In this document: one piece after another, positions 7,812 to 17,654 of the stretch
How positions within the stretch are numbered: position 1 is the stretch's first letter
Layout of the letters: each line of letters starts with the position of its first letter
From: Acidimicrobiaceae bacterium RAAP-2
GTDB taxonomy: Bacteria > Actinomycetota > Acidimicrobiia > Acidimicrobiales > RAAP-2
DNA: 60,095 nt
Assembly: GCA_001443545.1 (NCBI GenBank)
Contig: LMAD01000010.1
Coordinates: forward strand, 1 to 60,095
Reading direction: 5' to 3'
Position numbers and translations under genes: made by a program
The notes under the pieces: model-generated
Seen by the model: only the letters and a program-made list of their open reading frames with translations
Told to the model about the DNA's origin: nothing
Databases searched by the model: none

Positions 7812-8902
7812 GACGCGCCGATGGCGGCGAGGGCGTCCAATGCCGCGAGGGGAGCGACCGTCACGCCATGACGATAGTGTCCCGACGACCACCACCATCG
7901 GGGCTCGGCGAGGGGAACGAAGAACGGACGCAGGTCCGTCGTAGCAGGTCGCAGGCCATTGCGGATCTCGAGCAGTGGCGCGGATTCCAGTTCGGGAACG
8001 ATGTCCAGACCGTCGCGTAGCAACCGTTGGAGTTCGCCGACCTCAACCAGCGGCTGCGGTTTCTCCTCGGCGGTAGCCCCGAGTACGCAGTAGCCACCGG
8101 GCCGACTCACCATGTAGAAGGCCCGACCACGCACGTAGGCGCGAACGGTGGGCAACTCGCTGCGGTCCAGGCTTTGAACGCGGACGGTGACGCCGCGGAC
8201 GGGGCGCACCGTTGGGGCCTTGGGCACCGTCAATCCACCGGGCAACCCGTCAGCCCCGGTCGCGATGATCCCGTAGTCGGCTCTCGTCGCACCGCTATCG
8301 GCTTCCACGACGACCGCGCCGTCACTGACGGTGGCACTCACCACTCGCTCGCGAACGACGACAACCCCCAAACGTTCATTCGCCTCGAGCAACCGAGCCA
8401 CCGCTTCGTCCGGGTCGAGCCACCCGTCCTCGTGCATCAAGAGGCCTTCGCCGATACGGGCCGAAAGACCGTCGAAGAGGTCGGGTTCTTGCGCGCGGGT
8501 TACCGCGCGCATCGGCGCGCCGAACTCCGTGGCCACCGATTGAAACTGCTCGATCAAGCGTCGGTCGCTGGCGTCCCAGCCGACGATGAGCGTCCCGGTC
8601 TGGGCGATTGACACCGTGCGACCGATGGTCTCGTTGATCTCTCGGTTCATGTCTCGCCACGCGTCGATCGCACCACGTTGGAACCGGTAGTTCGACTCTT
8701 CACCGGGCGCAATCTCAGCGGTCGGGGCGATCATCCCAGCGGCGGCGTAGGTCGCGCCCCGAGCCGGTGCGGGATCGAAGATGGTGACCGCGTGTCCGCG
8801 GCGAGCCAATCGAAAGGCCGTCGTCAAGCCGATGATGCCCCCGCCAACGACGACAATAGAGGGATGATCATTCGTCACGTCCCTAGCGTAGGACGCAGTC
8901 AT
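7808..8902 (-). CDS. thiO: Glycine oxidase ThiO
   Basis: This FAD-dependent oxidase of 364 residues converts glycine to iminoglycine for thiazole synthesis. The N-terminal Rossmann motif VVVGGGIIGLTTAFRLARRG lies at about residues 17-36. An AAGMIAPTAE segment typical of ThiO follows, and the C-terminal end has the conserved SGHYRHGVTVAP. The DAO-fold domain spans nearly the whole protein. The ATG at 8902 is used here; a GTG at 8878 is an alternative that would shorten the N-terminus by 8 residues. It is coupled to thiS and divergent from gltB. Confidence 0.92.
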   Translation of the reverse strand: MTASYARDVTNDHPSIVVVGGGIIGLTTAFRLARRGHAVTIFDPAPARGATYAAAGMIAPTAEIAPGEESNYRFQRGAIDAWRDMNREINETIGRTVSIAQTGTLIVGWDASDRRLIEQFQSVATEFGAPMRAVTRAQEPDLFDGLSARIGEGLLMHEDGWLDPDEAVARLLEANERLGVVVVRERVVSATVSDGAVVVEADSGATRADYGIIATGADGLPGGLTVPKAPTVRPVRGVTVRVQSLDRSELPTVRAYVRGRAFYMVSRPGGYCVLGATAEEKPQPLVEVGELQRLLRDGLDIVPELESAPLLEIRNGLRPATTDLRPFFVPLAEPRWWWSSGHYRHGVTVAPLAALDALAAIGAS

Positions 8903-8917
8903 GCCTCGTCAATTCGG

Positions 8918-8923
8918 TATAGT
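8918..8923 (+). promoter_or_regulatory. Possible -10 element for gltB
   Basis: TATAGT lies 35 bp upstream of the gltB ATG in the 56-bp gap between divergent thiO and gltB. No good -35 hexamer is found 16-18 bp upstream, so the call rests on the -10 match and position only. Confidence 0.35.
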
Positions 8924-8958
8924 GGCGGCGGGTCAGCGTTGCCCCGTTTGGAAACGCT

Positions 8959-11900
8959 ATGACAAGAACCCTCTACGACCCTTCATTCGAGCACGACTCG
9001 TGCGGCGTCGGCATGATTGCCGACCTGACGAGAACGCCCTCGAACCAGACGATCACCGACGCGTTGACGATCCTGGAGAATCTCGAACACCGCGGTGCGA
9101 CGGGCGCGGACCCTGATTCCGGGGATGGGGCGGGCGTACTCATCCAGATCCCTGACGACGCGGTTCGGGCGTGGTTCGGCTCCCAGGTTCCTCCAGCCGG
9201 TGAATACGGCGTCGCCAACTGGATGGTCGAGCGTTCACGCGACCTCGATGGACTGCGTAAAGGCATCGACGCCGCGGCAGCGCGCGTCGGCCTCGTGAGT
9301 CGCGGGTGGCGACCGGTCCCCGTTGATTCCACAATCCTCGGACCGACCTCGGCCGCCAGCGAGCCGATTTTTGCGATGCAGCTCCTGTCCGCCATCGAAC
9401 CGATGAGCTCCGGCGAGCTCGAGGATGCGCTGTTCTGCCTTCGGCGGCTGGTTGAGCACACTGGAGGGGTCTACGCCTCGTCCTGCTCGGCCAACGTCCT
9501 GATCTACAAGGGCATGCTGAGCGCCCCGCAACTTCGCCGATACTTCGCCGATCTCTCCGATCCGCAGTTGCGTTCGGCGGTCGCCGTGGTGCATAGTCGG
9601 TTCTCGACGAACACGCTGCCGCGTTGGGAGCTCGCTCAACCGTTCCGTTTCATCGCCCACAACGGTGAGATCAATACCGTGCGAGGTAATCGCAACTGGA
9701 TACGTGCCCGCGAGACGACGTTGCGAGCGCCGTCGCTGCCGGTCGACCTCGCCGAGCTGACGCCCATCATCACCGAGTCGATGAGCGACTCGGCGAGCTT
9801 CGACGAAGTTGTCGAGCTCCTGGTTCGAGGGGGTCGCTCACTACCGCACGCCATCTTGATGATGATCCCTGAGGCGTGGGAGCGGTCGACCGCTATGGAT
9901 GAGCGGCGCCGGGACTTCTATCGCTACCACGCAGCCCTGATGGAGCCGTGGGACGGCCCAGCGTCGATCACGTTCTGCGACGGCACCATCGTTGGGGCCG
10001 TGCTCGACCGTAACGGCCTGCGACCGGCCCGCTACTGGGTGACCGACGACGATCGGGTGATCTTCGCCAGCGAGGTCGGCGTCCTGCCGATCGAGACGAA
10101 ATCCGTGATTCACAAGGGTCGGCTCCAACCCGGCCGGGTGTTCCTCGTGGACTTGGCCAAGGGCCGCATTGTCGACGACGACGAGATCAAGGCCGAACTG
10201 GCCGAACAGGCCCCCTACGGTGAGTGGCTCAGTGCGCAGCAGGTGACGCTCGAGGACCTCGAAGCGCGGCCCATGTTGCTGCCGAGCTTCGCGTCGGTTC
10301 GCCAACGGCAACGCAACTTCGGTTACAGCGACGAGGATCTACGACTCATCATGCGCCACATGGCGCAAATGGGCGAAGAGCCCATCGGTTCGATGGGGTC
10401 GGACAGTGCGCTGCCGGTCCTCTCGAGCCGACCGCGATCGATATTTGACTACTTCACCCAGCTCTTCGCCCAAGTGACAAACCCCCCCCTGGACGCGATA
10501 CGCGAGGAACTGGTCACCTCCACGCGGGTCACGATCGGTGGTGAGGACAACCTGCTGACTGAAGCCGCGACGCACTGCCATCAAATTGTCTTGCCATCGC
10601 CAGTGTTGAGTATCGAAGATCTGGCGAAGTTGCGCTACGTGGACGAAAACGCTGACGTCGCCGGTTTCACGCCGGTGGCGTTGGATGGCCTCTTCTCAAT
10701 CGACGGTCCCCTCAGCGCCGGCGAGCGGCTCGCCGCCGCGATTGAGCGGATCGCCGACGATACCGTCGCCCGCGTACGCGCCGGGGCCAACCTCATCATT
10801 CTCTCGGATCGCAACACCAGCGCCAGCTTCGCTGCGATTCCCAGCCTGCTGTTGGTGTCGGCCGTCCATCACCGTCTCGTCGATGAGCATCTACGCACCC
10901 GCGCGGCCCTCATCCTCGAGGCCGGCGACGTGCGCGAAGTGCACCACGTCGCCCTACTCATCGGCTTCGGCGCGTCAGCGGTCTGTCCGTACCTGGCCTA
11001 CGAATCGATTGATGCACTGGTCGACCACGGTGACATCGACCAGCGGACCGCCTTCGAAGCGCGATACCAGTACGCCAAAGCTCTCACGAAGGGTTTGGTG
11101 AAGGTGATGTCGAAGATGGGCGTGAGCACGGTCGCCAGCTACGTCGGCTCACAGCTCTTCGAGTCGATCGGTCTGGATGATGCCCTGTTGGATCGATACT
11201 TCCCCGGTTTCGTTTCGCGCATCGGCGGCACCGGTATCGACCGGATCGCGCGGGACCTCCTGGCCTGGCACGCAGCCGCCTATACGACCAGCGCGCCGCT
11301 CGACGCATTGACCAACGTCGGCGAGTACCAGTGGCGCCGCGACGGTGAATTGCACCTCTTCAACCCGCACACCGTTCAGAAGCTCCAACACGCGACGCGC
11401 GAAGGTCGTTACGACTTGTTCAAGGAGTACACCGCGCTCGTCGACGACCAGACGCGCGGGCGCCTCACGCTTCGCTCGATGCTCGACCTGAAGCCCGCGG
11501 CTACCCCCACGCCTATCGACGAGGTGGAGAGCGTGTCCTCCATCGTCCGTCGATTCTCGACGGGAGCGATGTCCTACGGATCGATCTCCGAAGAGGCCCA
11601 CACGACTTTGGCGATCGCTATGAACCGAATCGGGGCCAAGTCCAACACGGGCGAGGGGGGCGAGGACGCCGACCGTTTCGATACCAGCGACCCGTCGCGT
11701 AATCGACGATCGGCCATCAAGCAGGTGGCGTCGGGCCGATTCGGCGTGACCAGTCGGTACCTGGTGAACGCCGACGACCTGCAGATCAAGATGGCCCAGG
11801 GTGCGAAGCCTGGCGAAGGTGGCCAACTTCCGGGATCGAAGGTCTACCCCTGGATCGCCGCCACCCGTCACTCCACTCCGGGGGTCGGACTCATCTCGCC

Positions 11901-13404
11901 ACCACCGCACCACGACATCTACTCGATCGAAGACCTCGCACAACTCATCTACGACCTGAAGAATGCCAATGATCGAGCACGTATTCACGTGAAACTGGTG
12001 AGCGAGCAAGGGGTTGGCACCATCGCGGCCGGCGTCGCCAAGGCCCACGCCGACGTGGTCCTGATCTCGGGTCACGACGGCGGCACCGGCGCTGCTCCGC
12101 TCACGTCGCTCAAGCACGCGGGGACGCCCTGGGAGATCGGACTGACCGAGGCCCACCAGACCCTCGCCGCGAACGGACTGCGCAGTCGCGTCGTGCTCCA
12201 AGTTGACGGACAGCTCAAGACCGGTCGTGACGTCGTCATCGCCGCGATGTTGGGTGCGGAGGAGTTCGGGTTCGCCACGGCCCCCCTCGTCGTTTCGGGC
12301 TGCGTGATGATGCGCGTCTGCCACCTCGACACGTGTCCCGTCGGCATCGCCACCCAAAATCCCGTCCTGCGGGAACGTTTCACCGGACGGCCCGAGTTCG
12401 TCGAACACTTCTTTGAGTTCATTGCGAGCGAGGTGCGCGAGTACTTGAGCCAGCTCGGTTTGCGTTCGCTCGACGAACTCGTCGGCGATCCCTCACACCT
12501 GGCGATCGATGCCGACGCTGCGTCCGAGACCGGCGTCGATCTCTCCGCGCTACTCCGCGTGGTACCGGACGACCAGCGACGCCACCGAATCGGTCAAGAC
12601 CACGGTCTGGCGACGGCGTTGGACTGGAACTTCCTCGATCAGGCCCTCGCCGCGGCCCAGCAACGCACCCCCTATGAGTATCGGGGTCGAATCGAGAACG
12701 TCCACCGCACGGTGGGGACGCTGACCGGGAGCGCGATCACGCGCTACCTGGAGGACGAGACGCTGCCGGAAGATCTGATCACCTTGCGCCTCGATGGATC
12801 GGCCGGCCAGAGCCTCGGCGCCTTCCTACCCCACGGTCTGACGATTCGACTCGCGGGCGATTGCAACGACTACGTCGGCAAGGGTCTGTCGGGTGGGCGA
12901 ATCATCGTTCAGCCGCCGGGCGACGCCACCTTCGTGCGCAACGACAACATCGTCGCCGGCAACGTGATCGGCTACGGCGCGACCGCCGGGGAGTTGTTCC
13001 TGAGCGGCGTCGTCGGTGAACGGTGCGGCGTGCGCAACTCGGGTGCCACCATTGTCGTCGAGGGGACGGGTGATCACGCTTGTGAATACATGACCGGGGG
13101 AGTGGTCGTGATCCTCGGCGCGGTCGGGCGCAACCTCGCCGCGGGCATGTCCGGGGGGACAATCTATCTCTACGATCCCGAGCGGCGCGTCTACGACGTC
13201 TTGAGCGCCGGCGTCTACGAGGTCGATCCACTCGAGTACGACGACGAGCTCACGCTGCGCGACCTGCTCGACCGATATCGAGCCGAGACCGGATCGCTCG
13301 TCGCGGCCGAACTCCTCGATTCGTGGCGAAGCGCCCGGATGGACTTCGTGCGTATCGAGACCTCGGAGTATCAGCGAGCGAGGGACGAGCAGCGCAATGG
13401 GTAA
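8959..13404 (+). CDS. gltB: Glutamate synthase large subunit
   Basis: This 1,481-residue protein is the usual length for the NADPH-dependent GOGAT large subunit. It transfers the glutamine amide to 2-oxoglutarate. The N-terminal glutaminase domain starts at Cys15 in HDSCGVGM, after a short propeptide that must be removed. The central and FMN domains follow. The [3Fe-4S] ligands are Cys1115, Cys1121 and Cys1126 (CVMMRVCHLDTC). The C-terminal GXGXG domain has repeated Gly motifs around residues 1310-1400. The last 8 bases overlap gltD, so the two subunits are made together. Confidence 0.97.
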   Translation: MTRTLYDPSFEHDSCGVGMIADLTRTPSNQTITDALTILENLEHRGATGADPDSGDGAGVLIQIPDDAVRAWFGSQVPPAGEYGVANWMVERSRDLDGLRKGIDAAAARVGLVSRGWRPVPVDSTILGPTSAASEPIFAMQLLSAIEPMSSGELEDALFCLRRLVEHTGGVYASSCSANVLIYKGMLSAPQLRRYFADLSDPQLRSAVAVVHSRFSTNTLPRWELAQPFRFIAHNGEINTVRGNRNWIRARETTLRAPSLPVDLAELTPIITESMSDSASFDEVVELLVRGGRSLPHAILMMIPEAWERSTAMDERRRDFYRYHAALMEPWDGPASITFCDGTIVGAVLDRNGLRPARYWVTDDDRVIFASEVGVLPIETKSVIHKGRLQPGRVFLVDLAKGRIVDDDEIKAELAEQAPYGEWLSAQQVTLEDLEARPMLLPSFASVRQRQRNFGYSDEDLRLIMRHMAQMGEEPIGSMGSDSALPVLSSRPRSIFDYFTQLFAQVTNPPLDAIREELVTSTRVTIGGEDNLLTEAATHCHQIVLPSPVLSIEDLAKLRYVDENADVAGFTPVALDGLFSIDGPLSAGERLAAAIERIADDTVARVRAGANLIILSDRNTSASFAAIPSLLLVSAVHHRLVDEHLRTRAALILEAGDVREVHHVALLIGFGASAVCPYLAYESIDALVDHGDIDQRTAFEARYQYAKALTKGLVKVMSKMGVSTVASYVGSQLFESIGLDDALLDRYFPGFVSRIGGTGIDRIARDLLAWHAAAYTTSAPLDALTNVGEYQWRRDGELHLFNPHTVQKLQHATREGRYDLFKEYTALVDDQTRGRLTLRSMLDLKPAATPTPIDEVESVSSIVRRFSTGAMSYGSISEEAHTTLAIAMNRIGAKSNTGEGGEDADRFDTSDPSRNRRSAIKQVASGRFGVTSRYLVNADDLQIKMAQGAKPGEGGQLPGSKVYPWIAATRHSTPGVGLISPPPHHDIYSIEDLAQLIYDLKNANDRARIHVKLVSEQGVGTIAAGVAKAHADVVLISGHDGGTGAAPLTSLKHAGTPWEIGLTEAHQTLAANGLRSRVVLQVDGQLKTGRDVVIAAMLGAEEFGFATAPLVVSGCVMMRVCHLDTCPVGIATQNPVLRERFTGRPEFVEHFFEFIASEVREYLSQLGLRSLDELVGDPSHLAIDADAASETGVDLSALLRVVPDDQRRHRIGQDHGLATALDWNFLDQALAAAQQRTPYEYRGRIENVHRTVGTLTGSAITRYLEDETLPEDLITLRLDGSAGQSLGAFLPHGLTIRLAGDCNDYVGKGLSGGRIIVQPPGDATFVRNDNIVAGNVIGYGATAGELFLSGVVGERCGVRNSGATIVVEGTGDHACEYMTGGVVVILGAVGRNLAAGMSGGTIYLYDPERRVYDVLSAGVYEVDPLEYDDELTLRDLLDRYRAETGSLVAAELLDSWRSARMDFVRIETSEYQRARDEQRNG

Positions 13405-14821
13405 GCCAACGGGGTTCCTCGAGTTCCCACGGCGGGGGCCGACTTATCGGCCGGTTGCACTGCGCCTCCACGATTGGCGCGAGGTCTACGATCCACAGAG
13501 CGATGACGAGGTCTCCCAGCAGGCCAGTCGCTGCATGGACTGCGGGATCCCGTTCTGCACCCAGGGTTGCCCGTTGGGTAATCGCATACCCGTGTTCAAT
13601 GACGGTGCCTATCGCCAGCGCTGGGACCTCGCCGCCGCGCAGCTGTTTGCGACGAACAACTTCCCTGAGTTCACCGGTCGTCTCTGTCCTGCGCCCTGCG
13701 AGTCGGCCTGTGTCTTGGCGGTGAGCGGCGACGCAGTCACCATCGAACGGGTGGAGTACGAGGTCGCCGAGCACGCATTCGCGCACGGGCTGCCCGTGCA
13801 ACGGATCCCCACGCACGAGAGCGGTCGGCGCGTCGCCGTCGTCGGTTCCGGACCGGCCGGCCTCGCGGCGGCCGCACAACTGCGCAGCGCGGGCCACGCG
13901 GTCACCGTCTACGAACGGGCCGACGCCATCGGGGGACTCCTTCGCTACGGCATCCCGGCCTTCAAATTGGAGAAATCGATTCTCGACCGCCGGCTCGACG
14001 CCATGGTGGACGCTGGAATCACCTTCCTCACGTCCCAGACCATCGGTCCCGGCGGGACGCCGCTGGCCACCCTACAAGCGCAGTACGACGCCGTTCTCTT
14101 GGCGGTGGGATCGACGATACCGCGCATGATCCCCGCGGCCGGCGCCGAGCGCCGCGGAGTCATGGCCGCGATGACCTATCTCGAGGCGGCGAACCGGTCC
14201 GTCGCCACCGGCGAGGCGACGACGATCGACGCCCGGGGCCGGGACGTCTTGATCCTCGGCGGCGGGGACACGGGCGCGGACTGTCTGGGTACCGCGCACC
14301 GCCAGGGCGCTCGATCGGTCCTCCAGATCGAGATCCTCGATCGTCCCCCCGACCAGCGACCGAGCGATCAACCGTGGCCGACCATGGCCAGACTCTTCAA
14401 GACCACGTCGGCCCACGAGGAAGGCGGCTCGCGCGTCTTCGCCACCGAGACCGTTGAATTCCGCGGCGACGAGTCCGTCACCGCGGCCGTCTTGTCACAC
14501 CGCGACTCGGCCGAGCACGAGACCGTCCCCGCGGACCTCGTGCTCATCGCCGCCGGTTTTACCGGTCCCGATCTCGTCGGTCTCGGTCTGGCCGAAGCCT
14601 CGGTCACGACCGACCGTTCGACGTTGCGCGTCGACGAGTCCTGGCGCACGCCACTCACGGGTGACGCGCCGGTCTTCGCCTGCGGTGACGCGGTTCGCGG
14701 CCAGAGCCTCATCGTCTGGGCGATCGCCGAGGGCCGCAGTGCTGCGGCGGCAATCGACGCCCACCTCGTGGGCGCCACCTCGTTACCAGCCCCCGTGGAG
14801 CCGTATCGCACTTCGTGGTAA
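13397..14821 (+). CDS. gltD: Glutamate synthase small subunit
   Basis: This 474-residue flavoprotein passes electrons from NADPH to GltB. The N-terminal Cys clusters are CMDCGIPFCTQGCP and CPAPCESAC and bind [4Fe-4S] centres. An FAD Rossmann motif is in GSGPAGLAAAAQL and the NADPH motif is GGGDTGADC. A second FAD-binding segment, FACGDAVRGQSLIVWAI, is near the C-terminus. The start ATG at 13397 lies inside the end of gltB, the normal arrangement for this operon. Confidence 0.96.
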   Translation: MGKPTGFLEFPRRGPTYRPVALRLHDWREVYDPQSDDEVSQQASRCMDCGIPFCTQGCPLGNRIPVFNDGAYRQRWDLAAAQLFATNNFPEFTGRLCPAPCESACVLAVSGDAVTIERVEYEVAEHAFAHGLPVQRIPTHESGRRVAVVGSGPAGLAAAAQLRSAGHAVTVYERADAIGGLLRYGIPAFKLEKSILDRRLDAMVDAGITFLTSQTIGPGGTPLATLQAQYDAVLLAVGSTIPRMIPAAGAERRGVMAAMTYLEAANRSVATGEATTIDARGRDVLILGGGDTGADCLGTAHRQGARSVLQIEILDRPPDQRPSDQPWPTMARLFKTTSAHEEGGSRVFATETVEFRGDESVTAAVLSHRDSAEHETVPADLVLIAAGFTGPDLVGLGLAEASVTTDRSTLRVDESWRTPLTGDAPVFACGDAVRGQSLIVWAIAEGRSAAAAIDAHLVGATSLPAPVEPYRTSW

Positions 14822-14871
14822 ACGGGGGGTGGTTGAACTTTGTAGCATCGTTCCAGGGGAACGGAGGGGTC

Positions 14872-16491
14872 ATGCAGAGCACCATGCAAGAGTCGCCACT
14901 ACTGATCAGTGGCATTATTCGTCACGGTGAGTGGGTCTACGCGAACAAGACGGTCTACACCGTTACCCCAAGCGGGGTTGACGAGGCAACATTTCGTGAG
15001 ATTGCGAACCGAGCGGAGAGGCTCGCGGCGGCGCTGAAGCGACTCGGCATCGGCGAGAGCGACCGCGTGGCGACATTCATGTGGAACAACCAGGTCCACA
15101 TGGAGGCGTACTTCGCGGTCCCCGCGATGGGGGCGGTGCTGCACACCCTCAACATCCGCCTCTTTCCCGAGCAGCTCGCCTTCGTGATCAACCACGCCGA
15201 GGACCAGGTCATCATCATCGACCACACGCTGATCCCGCTCTTGGCGAAGGTCCGCGACCAGATCCCGACCGTCAAGCACATCATCGTGAACGGGCCCGAC
15301 GAAACGGGTCTCCTCGGGCCGACCATCGACTACGAGGAGTTCATCAACGCCGAGGAGACGGGGTTTGTCTGGCCCGACCTCGAAGAACGTTCCGCAGCCA
15401 TCATGTGTTACACGTCGGGCACCACCGGTAACCCGAAGGGCGTCGTCTACTCTCATCGATCGATCTGGCTCCACTCATTGGCGTCGACGACCGCGAACTC
15501 GATCGGACTCTCGGAGAAGGACCGCTGCCTGCTCATCGTCCCGATGTTCCACGTGAACGCCTGGGGCGCGGTCTACACCGCCTTCTTCGCGGGCACCGAG
15601 CTGATCATGCCCCAAATGTTCCTCCAGGGTGAGCCGGTCGTCAAGATGATCCGCGAGCTGCGACCCACGATCTCACTGGGGGTTCCCACTGTCTGGAACG
15701 ACGTGCTGCGGGCCGCGGAGAACGACGCCGACGCCGACTTCTCCTCGATGCGCGGCATCTTGGCGGGGGGCTCCGCCGTGCCTCGATCGATGATCGAGAA
15801 GTTCCGGGACCGATGGGGGCGAAACATGGTCCAAGGGTGGGGCATGACCGAGACGAGCCCCCTCGCGGCCGTCTCGCTCCCGCCGGCGGGAACGCCCCCG
15901 GAGAAGGAGATCGACTATCGCGCCAAGGCGGGCCGCGTGGTGGCCGGCGTCGAGATGCGCATCACCGATGACGATGGTTCGGTGTTGCCCAACGACGGTC
16001 AGACGGTCGGCGAGTTCGAGATCCGCGGACCCTGGATTACCGCTTCGTACTACGGCGTCGACGCTCCCGACCGCTTCCACGACGGCTGGCTACGAACCGG
16101 CGACATCGGTACCCTCGACGATGAGGGTTTCATGGTGATTAGCGACCGGACGAAGGACGTGATCAAGTCCGGTGGCGAGTGGATTAGTTCGGTCGAGCTC
16201 GAGGGCACGGTGATGGCCCACCCCGCCGTCTTCGAAGCCGCCGTCATCGCGGTGCCCGACGACAAGTGGCAGGAGCGCCCGCTCTGTTGCGTCGTCCTAC
16301 GGCCAGACGCGTCGGCCACCGCCACCGAGTTGCGCGCCTTCCTGGCCGACCGGGTGGCGAAGTGGTGGCTGCCCGAACACTGGACCTTCATCGACGCAAT
16401 CCCCAAGACGAGCGTCGGCAAGTTCGACAAGAAGGTCCTGCGTGCGCGCTTCGCGGCCGGAGAGTTGAGCGTCGAGACCATCACGTCGTGA
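14872..16491 (+). CDS. Long- or medium-chain fatty-acid--CoA ligase
   Basis: This AMP-binding enzyme of about 539 residues activates a carboxylic acid with ATP and CoA. The P-loop motif YTSGTTGNPKGVVYSHR is clear, as are GWGMTETSP, a WLRTGDIG segment and the C-terminal PKTSVGKFDKK with the catalytic lysine. The start ATG at 14872 is preceded by a strong GGAGGGG site at 14863-14869; an upstream GTG frame would overlap gltD and has no family similarity. The substrate is not predictable from these motifs. It lies 50 bp after gltD. Confidence 0.9.
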   Translation: MQSTMQESPLLISGIIRHGEWVYANKTVYTVTPSGVDEATFREIANRAERLAAALKRLGIGESDRVATFMWNNQVHMEAYFAVPAMGAVLHTLNIRLFPEQLAFVINHAEDQVIIIDHTLIPLLAKVRDQIPTVKHIIVNGPDETGLLGPTIDYEEFINAEETGFVWPDLEERSAAIMCYTSGTTGNPKGVVYSHRSIWLHSLASTTANSIGLSEKDRCLLIVPMFHVNAWGAVYTAFFAGTELIMPQMFLQGEPVVKMIRELRPTISLGVPTVWNDVLRAAENDADADFSSMRGILAGGSAVPRSMIEKFRDRWGRNMVQGWGMTETSPLAAVSLPPAGTPPEKEIDYRAKAGRVVAGVEMRITDDDGSVLPNDGQTVGEFEIRGPWITASYYGVDAPDRFHDGWLRTGDIGTLDDEGFMVISDRTKDVIKSGGEWISSVELEGTVMAHPAVFEAAVIAVPDDKWQERPLCCVVLRPDASATATELRAFLADRVAKWWLPEHWTFIDAIPKTSVGKFDKKVLRARFAAGELSVETITS

Positions 16492-16709
16492 CGGAGTTCT
16501 CCGAGCTGGCCGATGAAGTGGCGTCGCTGGAGCAACGCATCAGTGACGCCGTCTTCGACGCCGTGCGCGCTCAGTTACGAGACGGCGCCGACTCCGGGGC
16601 ACGCAACACCGAACGGCAACTGGCCCGCGCCCGGCGAAGCCTGCAGAAGGCCGAAGCGATCCTTCGCGAAACGGCCCGATCAGACGAGGTCATTGACGGC
16701 GTCGATTAG
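16488..16709 (+). CDS. Hypothetical 73-residue coiled-coil protein
   Basis: A GTG at 16488 overlaps the acyl-CoA ligase stop by 4 bases and opens a 73-residue frame. The sequence is charged and helical (VTEFSELADEVASLEQRISD, later ARRSLQKAEAILRETAR) with heptad-like spacing. It is probably a short coiled-coil protein. The family is not recognised. Coupling to the ligase is inferred from the overlap. Its last 30 bases overlap the convergent LOG-family gene. Confidence 0.6.
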   Translation: MTEFSELADEVASLEQRISDAVFDAVRAQLRDGADSGARNTERQLARARRSLQKAEAILRETARSDEVIDGVD

Positions 16710-17654
16710 CCGTCGCAGTTCAACGTACCGACGACCGTCGAATTCGAACTGCAGGCCGTGGTCGTCGGCGCGAAAGCCCGGACCGCCAGCAAGATCGGGC
16801 ACTCGACGGCGTAGTTCGACCACATCCGCTGGACTCAAATCATGGTGAAGTCCAAGGCGACCCCGGTCTCCGGTGAGCGTGAAGTCGGTGAAGTTCGCGT
16901 AAAAATGATCAATCTCTCGTTCGACTTCGTCGAGCGAATGACAGAGCCGGAAGAGGACGGCCGCTTCGGCGTCGAGGTAGCCCGCCGCGATGACCGACTC
17001 GTCGATGAAACGCAGCCACGACTCCCAATAGGTGCCGTCGGCGGTGTCGACGAGCATGACCGGCGCGGGTCCGCCCTTGCCCGTCGCCAGCAACGTGAGG
17101 ATCTCAAATACCTCGTCCATCGTGCCCAGTCCACCGGGGAAGAAGACGAAGGCCAGCGACTCCTTGGTCAAGGCGACCTTCCGGGTGAAGAAGTACTTCA
17201 TCTCGACCAATCGACTTTCGGCGTCCACGTACGGGTTGGAGCTCTGCTCGAAGGGCAACGTGATATTGACTCCGAGGGTCTCGCCCAAGCCCGCCCCCTC
17301 GGCCGCCGCCTGCATGATGCCCGGACCCGCGCCCGACACCGTCATCCAGCCGCGGGTGACCATGCGTTCGCTGAGGGTCCGCGCCATCTCGTACAACGGC
17401 GACGTCGCGGCGGTGCGAGCGGAACCGAAAACCGTGAGCTTCGGCCGATCACGCCACGGTGAGAACACCCGCGCCGCGTCGAGCAGTTCGCGCATCGCCG
17501 TGGCCGCGACACGAAGGTCACGGACATCGTGACCCGACTGAACGAGTTCCGACACGTCCTCGAGGAGCCCACGAACCTTTTCGATCTCGGCCTCGTTGGC
17601 GACGCCGACCAGGCCGGTCTCGCGCAGGAAGGCCTCCACGGCCGCGTCGGTCAC
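16680..17654 (-). CDS. LOG-family nucleotide-binding protein
   Basis: This 324-residue Rossmann-like protein carries the diagnostic LOG (TIGR00730) motifs: FGSART near residue 78, SGAGPGIMQAAAEGA, and PGGLGTMDEVFE. Family members cleave ribose from nucleoside 5'-monophosphates such as cytokinin precursors, or are uncharacterised phosphoribohydrolases. About 70 N-terminal residues precede the core domain and are helical. The gene starts within the last four bases of fbiC (ATGA overlap), so the two are one transcription unit. The physiological substrate is unknown. Confidence 0.9.
   Translation of the reverse strand: MTDAAVEAFLRETGLVGVANEAEIEKVRGLLEDVSELVQSGHDVRDLRVAATAMRELLDAARVFSPWRDRPKLTVFGSARTAATSPLYEMARTLSERMVTRGWMTVSGAGPGIMQAAAEGAGLGETLGVNITLPFEQSSNPYVDAESRLVEMKYFFTRKVALTKESLAFVFFPGGLGTMDEVFEILTLLATGKGGPAPVMLVDTADGTYWESWLRFIDESVIAAGYLDAEAAVLFRLCHSLDEVEREIDHFYANFTDFTLTGDRGRLGLHHDLSPADVVELRRRVPDLAGGPGFRADDHGLQFEFDGRRYVELRRLIDAVNDLV

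Noticed and set aside
11149..12408. 419-codon open frame on the minus strand inside gltB
   Set aside because: It lies opposite strongly conserved gltB codons and has no recognisable motif; GC-rich coding strands often leave such frames open.
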